Source: Bacillota bacterium (GTDB lineage Bacteria; Bacillota; Clostridia; Oscillospirales; Acutalibacteraceae). Taken from it: a stretch of DNA of 12,061 bases. Below the pieces are notes generated by a model. It was not told where the DNA came from and made no database searches. It saw only the letters and a program-made list of their open reading frames with translations. Positions 6,867-12,061 of the stretch are shown piece by piece. Each line of letters starts with the position of its first letter. Position 1 is the stretch's first letter. The position numbers and the translations under genes are program-made. The stretch covers positions 1-12,061 of the forward strand of contig JAEWYE010000002.1 of assembly GCA_023458755.1 (NCBI GenBank). The letters run 5' to 3'.

Positions 6867-8393
6867 ATGAAAAGCATAAGAAAAAGCTTATGTCTGGTTC
6901 TTTCTGCAGCTTTAGTTGCGTCTGTGTCACTCGTAGGCTGCAATGGCAATCCAAGCAATTCTTCTTCTTCCGGCAACGGCTCGGCCGCTGCAAGCAGTCA
7001 GGCATCCGCAGAACCTGTCAAACTAAATTTTTGGTCGGTAGGTACCGCACAGGATCAGCAGTCCCGCGTAACGGATGCGATCAACAAGTATTTGAAAGAC
7101 GACTTGAAATCCAACATTTCAATTGATTTCAAAGAGTTAGGCTGGGGCGATGACTACAACCAAAAGACAAACACCGCCATCAGTACAGGTTCCGATTGTG
7201 ATATCTGCTTTACAGCGAACTGGGCTGCAAACTTCAAGCAAAACGCAACTGCCGGAAACTTCTTACAGTTGGACGATTTACTGAAGAAATATCCGGACAT
7301 TACCACAATTCTCAGTCAATCTTTCCTCGATGCCACGAAAATTGGTGGGCATACATATGCTCTTCCAGCTAACAAAGAAAAGTTCCACAGCTGGGGCTAT
7401 CTGCTCAGATCAGATCTTGTGACGAAATACAACATTGATACTACCAAGATTAAATCCGAAGCGGACTTGGAACCATACTTTGACAAGATTTTAAAGGGCG
7501 AATCCGGTGTCGTTCCGCTCGCAATCGCTGGCAGCATGGATGTACCAGGCTGGAAATTCCTTGACTGGGATAATCTCAGTGATGATGATATCCCAGGCGC
7601 ACTGTATCCGGCAGAAAGCGGCAAATCCACAGTTGTTAATCAGTTTACAACTCCGGAAGCAATCGCTTTCTACAAGCATATGAAAGATTATGCTGCTAAG
7701 AAGTATGTCAGAGCTGACGCTTCTACTCTGCAGGATGTTACCACCGAAATGAAGACCAACAAGTATTTTGCAGCTGTTTCTTCTCTGAAACCAGGTAAAG
7801 ATGCTGAAATGACAGCAAGTACCGGTATTAAATGGACTCAGGTTCAGATTACTGAAAACTGGGCTACAAACCGTGAAACAAACGGCGCTATGCTTGCTAT
7901 CGCAAAGCAGAGCAAACATCCGGAAGAAGCCATGAAGTTCATCAACTGGCTGTATACAGATTCTAAGCTCATCAACCTGTTTGTTTATGGTGAGGAAGGC
8001 AAAGACTACAAGGCTAACTCTGACGGCACAGTTACTCTGATCGACAAATCCGGTTATGCTTCCGGTAACGGCTGGAGATTCGGTGACCAAACCAAGAACC
8101 TCCGTCTCAGCTTTGAATCTGCTGACAAGTACGATCAATTCAAGAAAATCAATGATTCCGCTAAGAAACTTCAGAGCTTAGGCTTCATGTTTGACGCTTC
8201 TAAAGTTCAGACTCAGATTTCTGCTACAAGACTTGTTGTTCAGAAATACTACAAGACTCTGTTCTGCGGCCAGGCAAAAGATGTTGACGCTACTGTAAAA
8301 GAGTTTGATTCCAAACTTAAAGCAGCTGGTTCCGATGCATTGATTAAAGAAATGCAAACCCAGTATGATGCTTGGGCAGCAGCAAAGAAATAA
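6867..8393 (+). CDS. Sugar ABC transporter substrate-binding lipoprotein
   Basis: Extracellular family 1 solute-binding protein of 508 residues that captures the sugar and delivers it to the two permeases. It has a lipoprotein signal peptide: positively charged start, hydrophobic core and lipobox LVGC with Cys25 as the lipidated residue. A low-complexity Ser/Gly/Ala linker follows (about 26-49), then the mature domain from VKLNFWSVGT. The last 70 residues (from GFMFDASKVQTQISATRLVV) match the DUF3502-type C-terminal region common in this transporter group. The ATG at 6867 has AGGAGG nine bases upstream; the in-frame TTG at 6861 would leave only three bases. From about residue 265 onward codon choice becomes more biased (GCT, TCT, CTG) than in the first half. 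No ATPase gene follows; the operon ends at the next hairpin. Specificity for cellobiose is inferred. Confidence 0.92.
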   Translation: MKSIRKSLCLVLSAALVASVSLVGCNGNPSNSSSSGNGSAAASSQASAEPVKLNFWSVGTAQDQQSRVTDAINKYLKDDLKSNISIDFKELGWGDDYNQKTNTAISTGSDCDICFTANWAANFKQNATAGNFLQLDDLLKKYPDITTILSQSFLDATKIGGHTYALPANKEKFHSWGYLLRSDLVTKYNIDTTKIKSEADLEPYFDKILKGESGVVPLAIAGSMDVPGWKFLDWDNLSDDDIPGALYPAESGKSTVVNQFTTPEAIAFYKHMKDYAAKKYVRADASTLQDVTTEMKTNKYFAAVSSLKPGKDAEMTASTGIKWTQVQITENWATNRETNGAMLAIAKQSKHPEEAMKFINWLYTDSKLINLFVYGEEGKDYKANSDGTVTLIDKSGYASGNGWRFGDQTKNLRLSFESADKYDQFKKINDSAKKLQSLGFMFDASKVQTQISATRLVVQKYYKTLFCGQAKDVDATVKEFDSKLKAAGSDALIKEMQTQYDAWAAAKK

Positions 8394-8458
8394 TCGAGCT
8401 TGAGCGGGGGTTTAGCTTGACAGGTATTTATTACCTTGAAAAACTAAATATTTCGGCT

Positions 8459-8506
8459 GGCTGCCATATTATTGAATAGATGATATGGCAGCCGTTTTTA
8501 TTTTTT
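8459..8506 (+). terminator. Strong terminator of the transporter operon
   Basis: A perfect 11-bp stem GGCTGCCATAT (8459-8469) / ATATGGCAGCC (8483-8493) with a 13-base loop, followed by GTTTTTATTTTTT. Confidence 0.92.
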
Positions 8507-8518
8507 ACATAATTTAGC

Positions 8519-8753
8519 CGAATTAACTTTCTTTATCATTATTTGCGGGAATTGAAAAAGTCTGCGGATGAGGGTAACAAAATAATCGGCTATTTTCACT
8601 AGTCCTTAATGGACAACTTTGAATGGATCAATGGCTACAACTAGCGATTTGGCTTGGTTTATGTGGATTATCAAGCACAACGCAGAAACACTCAAGGACA
8701 GTGCTTATTGGTACAAAGAGGTCATTGAGCAAAATGGGGAGAATATCATATAA
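8519..8753 (+). pseudogene. 3' remnant of a GH1 beta-glucosidase gene
   Basis: Reading from 8519 gives RINFLYHYLRELKK, then GYFH-stop-SLMDNFEWINGYN, stop, then RFGLVYVDYQAQR. After a one-base shift near 8686-8690 it gives TLKDSAYWYKEVIEQNGENI (8688-8747), ending at TAA 8751. This is the conserved C-terminus of family 1 glycosidases (GYFxWSLMDNFEW, the aglycone-side tryptophan block, then RFGLVYVDY and DSAYWYKEVI). Two in-frame TAG codons replace the expected Trp (8600) and probably Lys or Glu (8642), and an extra A in AGAAACA explains the frameshift. Only about 78 of the roughly 450 codons remain and the 5' part is absent, so it is non-functional. The intact gene would have followed the binding protein in the same direction, splitting imported beta-glucosides or their phosphates. 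Recognition is from memory of the family. Confidence 0.85.
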
Positions 8754-8756
8754 AAA

Positions 8757-8787
8757 GGGGGAACGCAGAATTCGTTCCTTCCTTTTT
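8757..8787 (+). terminator. Terminator-like hairpin after the GH1 remnant
   Basis: GGAACG (8760-8765) pairs with CGTTCC (8773-8778), loop CAGAATT. The stem can be extended by neighbouring G-rich and T/C-rich bases, and TTTTT follows at 8783-8787. It begins four bases after the remnant's stop codon, as expected for the original terminator of the lost glycosidase gene. Confidence 0.6.
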
Positions 8788-9010
8788 AGCTTTAGGATAA
8801 TTATGGTATAAATGATTCTTAATTGCATGAATAACTACGACAAATTGTGATAATATTATATAAAATAATTTATAATTTTGGATATTCTGTTTAATTCTAC
8901 CGAATGATGTTTTGAGTTAGACACCAAAAATGTTAATGTGCAAATGCGTGATGATCGGTATTCAATGATGTTTATAGCGTTAATATTATTGCGAGAAAGC
9001 GGGACATGCT
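8788..9010 (+). other. AT-rich leader region of the chemoreceptor gene
   Basis: No gene is seen here. It is strongly AT-rich and must hold the chemoreceptor promoter, but no box pair stands out. TAAA near 8863 followed by GGATAT at 8880 is only partly like a flagellar sigma-28 promoter (TAAA-N15-GCCGATAT). AATGATGTTT occurs twice (8903-8912 and 8964-8973). I would not call a promoter from this. Confidence 0.4.
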
Positions 9011-11005
9011 ATGAAAAGTTTAAGCGCAAAAATTTCAACATTTTTTATCGTTTGTTTAGCAATTATCTTGATAATTGTGGTGTCTGTTATCTCAGTAATT
9101 ACAAATTCGATCTTTGAGTCTACTTATCAAAGCGAAAGTAAAAATGCAGTTCAGGGGTTGGTTGATGACGTTAGTGATTTTAAGAATTCAACCAAGGAGG
9201 TTGGTGATGCGTTAGCATCCAACTTGGATTTGCCAGATGATGTCAAGATGCATAATTACGCAAATATGCAGGCGAGTTTTGCAAGTATGGTAAAAACCGG
9301 AGAAGTTGATTTTATTTTTGCGACGGATGTAACCGGCAATATTTTGGTGGCTTCTTCAGCAAGCCTTGACACGACCAATTATCCAAACCTGCAACATGTT
9401 AAAACCGCATTGAAAGGAAACAGCAACAGTGTTGTCGAGGCAGTTTCCGGTACAAATTTAGCAGTCTGTTATGGTACGCCGATAAAGTCAGAGGATAAAG
9501 TGATTGGTACCATTTCTGTCGTGAAATCTCTAGCCGGTACCGGTTTTATTGATCAGCTTAAAAAAGTTTCCGGGTGTGAATATACGGTATTTCTTGGGGA
9601 TACTCGAATTAATACGACGATTACAAAAGACGGAAAACGTCAGACAGGCACAAAGATGTCAGCTGTTGTAAAAGATACTGTTATTACAAATAAAAAGAAT
9701 TATATGGGAAAGGCGGACATTTTAGGAGTCACCCATATGTCTGCCTATCAACCGATTGTAGGTACGGATGGCAAAGTAGTCGGCGCGCTTTTTGCAGGAA
9801 AGAACATTGAACAAACTGAGCAGCAGGTAAACAATTCTATTTACCTGTCAATTGGCATAGCGGTACTTATGCTCATTTTATCAGCCTTCCTTTTAAGAAA
9901 AGTGATGAACAGGCTTGTTAAGGTCCCGCTTAATGGTGTGACTGCCCTTGCGGACCACATGGCGCAGGGAGAAATTGGCATTGCCAATCAAAATGCGGCG
10001 AATCTGGCGGTTCATTCAAAAGATGAAGTTGGCCAGGTGGCTGCAGCGTTAGGTAACACGGTAAGCAGTCTACAAAAATATGTGGGCGAAATATCCAGCG
10101 TGCTTGGTGCTATGTCTTCGGGTGACTTGACTGTTTCCCCAAAACAGGAATATCAGGGCGATTTTGTGGAGATTAAAAACGCATTAAATACGATATCGGA
10201 TTCTCTGAATGATATCCTGTTTGAAATCGAAAAGTCTGCGGAACTGGTGGCCAGCCGTTCCGAACAAATTTCAAACGGCGCTATGGCATTGTCACAGGGA
10301 ACTACCGAACAGGCAAGCTCAGCGCAGGAATTATCCGCGACTATTAGTGAAATATCCGCGCAGGTGAAATTAACTGCCCAAAATGCGGAAAAAGCCAGCG
10401 AAATTGCTAAAGAATCGTCCGATGAGGTCGACAAAGGGAACCATCAAATCCGAAAAATGATGACGGCAATGGATGATATTAATCGGGCTTCCAATGATAT
10501 CAGTAAAATAATTCGGACAATTGATGATATTGCATTCCAAACCAATATTCTGGCACTGAATGCGGCGGTTGAAGCGGCAAGAGCCGGTGCGGCCGGTAAG
10601 GGCTTTGCCGTAGTTGCCGATGAGGTCCGCAATCTTGCGAGCAAAAGTGGCGAGGCTGCCAAACAGACCACCGCGTTGATTGAAAATACGGTTTCGCTGG
10701 TGCAAAAAGGATCTTCCATTGCGGGCAAAACAGCGGAATCGTTCCAGTCTATTATGGAAAGCACCGAAAAGTCAACGGCTCTGATTGAAGAGATTTCCAA
10801 AGCAACCAACGCGCAGGCATCCTCCGTTGAACAGGTAACCGTTGGAATGGAGCAAATCGCGAAAGTGGTGCAGAACAATTCCGCCACTGCGGAAGAAAGT
10901 GCTGCGGCAAGTCAGGATTTAACAGAGCAGTCCCACATCCTGCACAGCTTGGTGCGCAAGTTCAAATTAAGAGATGCCGGAAATCAATCGGATGATACTT
11001 TTTAA
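9011..11005 (+). CDS. Methyl-accepting chemotaxis protein, Cache type
   Basis: Transmembrane chemoreceptor of 664 residues. Order: first membrane helix at about 10-32; extracytoplasmic Cache-like sensor at about 40-273 (PAS-like signature DFIFATDVTGNILVASS near 100 and GTDGKVVGALFAGKNI near 251); second membrane helix at 276-296; HAMP region from about 297 to 365; and a long coiled-coil signalling domain whose hairpin tip, FQTNILALNAAVEAARAG, lies at 509-526 and binds CheA/CheW. Glu/Gln-rich stretches such as GTTEQASSAQELSATI (430-445) are the likely methylation sites. The ATG has a GCGGG-type binding site about seven bases upstream. Separated from the transporter genes by two terminators, so it is its own unit. 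The ligand is not readable; sensing of sugars or organic acids would be a guess. Its presence implies flagellar or other chemotactic motility. Confidence 0.95.
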   Translation: MKSLSAKISTFFIVCLAIILIIVVSVISVITNSIFESTYQSESKNAVQGLVDDVSDFKNSTKEVGDALASNLDLPDDVKMHNYANMQASFASMVKTGEVDFIFATDVTGNILVASSASLDTTNYPNLQHVKTALKGNSNSVVEAVSGTNLAVCYGTPIKSEDKVIGTISVVKSLAGTGFIDQLKKVSGCEYTVFLGDTRINTTITKDGKRQTGTKMSAVVKDTVITNKKNYMGKADILGVTHMSAYQPIVGTDGKVVGALFAGKNIEQTEQQVNNSIYLSIGIAVLMLILSAFLLRKVMNRLVKVPLNGVTALADHMAQGEIGIANQNAANLAVHSKDEVGQVAAALGNTVSSLQKYVGEISSVLGAMSSGDLTVSPKQEYQGDFVEIKNALNTISDSLNDILFEIEKSAELVASRSEQISNGAMALSQGTTEQASSAQELSATISEISAQVKLTAQNAEKASEIAKESSDEVDKGNHQIRKMMTAMDDINRASNDISKIIRTIDDIAFQTNILALNAAVEAARAGAAGKGFAVVADEVRNLASKSGEAAKQTTALIENTVSLVQKGSSIAGKTAESFQSIMESTEKSTALIEEISKATNAQASSVEQVTVGMEQIAKVVQNNSATAEESAAASQDLTEQSHILHSLVRKFKLRDAGNQSDDTF

Positions 11006-11051
11006 AAGTATAGAACGATAGAAAGCAAATTCTGATTGTAGAATTATTATG

Positions 11052-11094
11052 GGCAATAAGGGGAGCCGTAAGATGCTTCTTTTATTGCCTTTTT
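11052..11094 (+). terminator. Terminator of the chemoreceptor gene
   Basis: GGCAATAA (11052-11059) pairs with TTATTGCC (11082-11089). The stem continues inward as GGGGAGC/GCTTCTT with G-U pairs, to about 15 pairs in total. TTTTT follows at 11090-11094. Confidence 0.88.
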
Positions 11095-11149
11095 CTGTTA
11101 AGCAAATGTTAATAGTCTCTTAACTTTGCATGAAACATTGGCATTTTGA

Positions 11150-11178
11150 TTGCACAAAGTAAGAAATCATACTATAAT
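11150..11178 (+). promoter_or_regulatory. Vegetative promoter of ispD
   Basis: TTGCAC (11150-11155), a 17-base spacer and a perfect TATAAT (11173-11178). Transcription would start at about 11184-11185, giving a leader of about 50 bases. Confidence 0.75.
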
Positions 11179-11183
11179 AAGAT

Positions 11184-11209
11184 ATTCAATATTCTCATAA
11201 ATATTGAAT
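11184..11209 (+). other. Stem-loop at the start of the ispD transcript
   Basis: ATTCAATATT (11184-11193) and AATATTGAAT (11200-11209) form a perfect 10-bp inverted repeat with loop CTCATA. It begins at the predicted transcription start, so in RNA it would be a 5'-terminal hairpin that may protect the message from 5'-end decay. As DNA it may be an operator. No U-tract follows. Confidence 0.55.
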
Positions 11210-11234
11210 TCCCGATTCTAAGGGGGACAAGCGC

Positions 11235-11930
11235 ATGCCAAACAAAATTTGCTGTGCCATTCTTGTTGCAGCCGGCAGTTCTACCCGAATGGCAATTCAT
11301 ATGTCCAAACAATTTATCCCGCTTCTTAACATTCCGGCAATTGCCCATACATTACATGCTTTTGAAAAAGCGGATTGTATTCAAGAGATTGTCGTAGTTT
11401 GCCGAAACGAGGATATTTCGGAACTATGGGATACCATCCGAACATACCATATCCATAAAGTGACCGCAGTTGTGCCAGGCGGCGAAACCAGGCAGCAGTC
11501 TGTTGCTGCGGGTATTGCGGCAGCATCCGTACAGGCGGCGTATTTTGCTATTCATGACGGGGCGCGTCCATTAATTCAGCCGCAGGATATAGACGCGGTT
11601 ATTCAGGATGCCTTTTTGCATAAAGCTTCGGCGTTGGCCGTGCCGGTTAAAGATACGATAAAAATAATCGACAAAAGCGGTTTTGTGGTTTCCACGCCGG
11701 ATCGCTCTTCTCTTTGGGCGGTACAAACCCCGCAGGTATTTGAGCGAAATCTGTATCTTACCGCAATGAAGCAGGCAGAGCGAAATTCTGCCGATTATAC
11801 GGATGACTGTCAGCTTGTGGAACATATCGGTATCCCGATTCATTTGTGTCCGGGCGATTATACAAATTTAAAATTGACCACGCAGGAAGACATTGCTATT
11901 GCGGAAGCAATTTTGGAAAAACGGAAATAG
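11235..11930 (+). CDS. ispD: 2-C-methyl-D-erythritol 4-phosphate cytidylyltransferase
   Basis: Third-step enzyme of the MEP (non-mevalonate) isoprenoid pathway: joins CTP and 2-C-methyl-D-erythritol 4-phosphate to make CDP-methylerythritol plus pyrophosphate, in the cytoplasm. It is 231 residues, the standard length. Motifs in order: nucleotide-binding LVAAGSSTRM (10-19) with Arg18, KQF (25-27), PGGETRQQS (81-89), DGARPL (108-113), PVKDTIK (137-143), DRSSLWAVQTPQVF (156-169), TDDCQLVE (189-196) and GDYTNLKLTTQEDI (207-220). Arg157 and Lys213 correspond to the substrate-contacting Arg157 and Lys213 of the E. coli enzyme; Arg18 and Lys25 correspond to its Arg20 and Lys27. The usual glycine after the STRM motif is Ala, a minor change. 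The ATG has AGGGGG eight bases upstream. It has its own promoter, and the next gene follows after 57 bases, possibly in the same transcript. Confidence 0.96.
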   Translation: MPNKICCAILVAAGSSTRMAIHMSKQFIPLLNIPAIAHTLHAFEKADCIQEIVVVCRNEDISELWDTIRTYHIHKVTAVVPGGETRQQSVAAGIAAASVQAAYFAIHDGARPLIQPQDIDAVIQDAFLHKASALAVPVKDTIKIIDKSGFVVSTPDRSSLWAVQTPQVFERNLYLTAMKQAERNSADYTDDCQLVEHIGIPIHLCPGDYTNLKLTTQEDIAIAEAILEKRK

Positions 11931-11987
11931 CAGAAAGATTAACTATTAAAAGTCAAGCCTGAAATTGAGGAAGGTGGAAAAAAGCAG

Positions 11988-12061
11988 ATGGTTAAAAAAG
12001 GGTATAGCAAAGCAGGCGTCCGGTTGAACGCCGCATCGGCTATTATGAGAAAATTACGCTA
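11988..12061 (+). CDS. Start of a further gene, cut by the window edge
   Basis: Only the first 24 codons are present, beginning MVKKGYSKAGVRLNAAS. The ATG is preceded by GAGGAAGGTGG with about ten bases spacing, which makes the start convincing. The pattern GYSKAGV followed by an Ala-rich stretch and basic residues is loosely like the N-terminus of PurM (phosphoribosylformylglycinamidine cyclo-ligase), but that is too little to name it. Possibly co-transcribed with ispD; the gap of 57 bases shows no terminator. Confidence 0.55.
   Translation, partial: MVKKGYSKAGVRLNAASAIMRKLR

Noticed and set aside
7491..8138. Long open frame (215 codons) on the minus strand inside the binding-protein gene
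   Set aside because: It lies opposite a clearly coding, family-assigned gene, has no ribosome binding site or family motif, and is a usual shadow of codon bias.
8600..8644. In-frame TAG codons in the GH1 remnant as a sign of stop-codon reassignment
   Set aside because: The same stretch also has a frameshift and has lost its 5' end, and the intact genes here need no TAG read-through, so ordinary decay explains it.
8623..8811. Open frame of 62 codons starting ATGGATCAATGG
   Set aside because: It is an off-frame reading across the GH1 remnant; the other frames carry recognisable GH1 blocks and this one does not.
9006..9014. Two-codon ORF ATG-CTA-TGA overlapping the chemoreceptor start, as possible translational coupling
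   Set aside because: The G-rich binding site is only two bases from this ATG but seven from the real start; such a short overlap is likely chance.
10444..10887. Open frame of 147 codons on the minus strand inside the chemoreceptor gene
   Set aside because: It is antisense to the highly conserved signalling domain, and its Ala/Ser/Ile-rich translation is what the repetitive coiled-coil codons give in reverse.

Overview
The window looks like chromosomal DNA of a motile, sugar-fermenting member of the Bacillota, most likely class Clostridia. The grounds are moderate-to-low GC, strong AGGAGG-type ribosome binding sites, TTG starts, consensus vegetative promoters, U-tract terminators, and the gene families present (a GH94 cellobiose phosphorylase, LplB/LplC-type permeases with a DUF3502-type binding lipoprotein, and the MEP pathway). 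No species can be named from the sequence alone.

Left edge (1-842): three small GC-rich hairpins, the last with a U-tract, include a block one base away from the T-box core. An orphan reading frame without a convincing start codon follows and ends inside a perfect 20-bp inverted repeat. This part looks like decayed or rearranged DNA. Centre (843-8506): a beta-glucan disaccharide module. A cellobiose phosphorylase gene on the minus strand is divergent from a LacI-family regulator gene. The roughly 0.5-kb region between them carries a promoter for each direction and several CGAAAAC/GTTTTCG-type operator candidates. Downstream of the regulator lie two sugar ABC permeases and a lipoprotein binding protein, ending in a strong terminator. 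No ATPase gene is present, so the transporter probably uses a shared ATPase encoded elsewhere.

Immediately after that terminator (8519-8753) lies the decayed 3' end of a GH1 beta-glucosidase gene. It has two in-frame TAG codons and one frameshift, and is followed by its own terminator-like hairpin. The locus therefore once carried a hydrolytic beta-glucosidase behind the transporter and now keeps only the phosphorolytic enzyme. Right side (8754-12061): a Cache-type methyl-accepting chemotaxis protein with its own terminator, then ispD of the isoprenoid pathway with its own consensus promoter and a hairpin at the start of its transcript, then the first 24 codons of another gene.

Inferred working: the lipoprotein captures a beta-gluco-oligosaccharide, probably cellobiose, and the two permeases import it. 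Cellobiose phosphorylase splits it with phosphate into glucose 1-phosphate and glucose, saving ATP. The LacI-family protein senses sugar and controls both directions. I did not find a plainly novel multi-gene system. The observations most worth a second look are the GH1 remnant, the left-edge RNA-like structure and the perfect palindrome.
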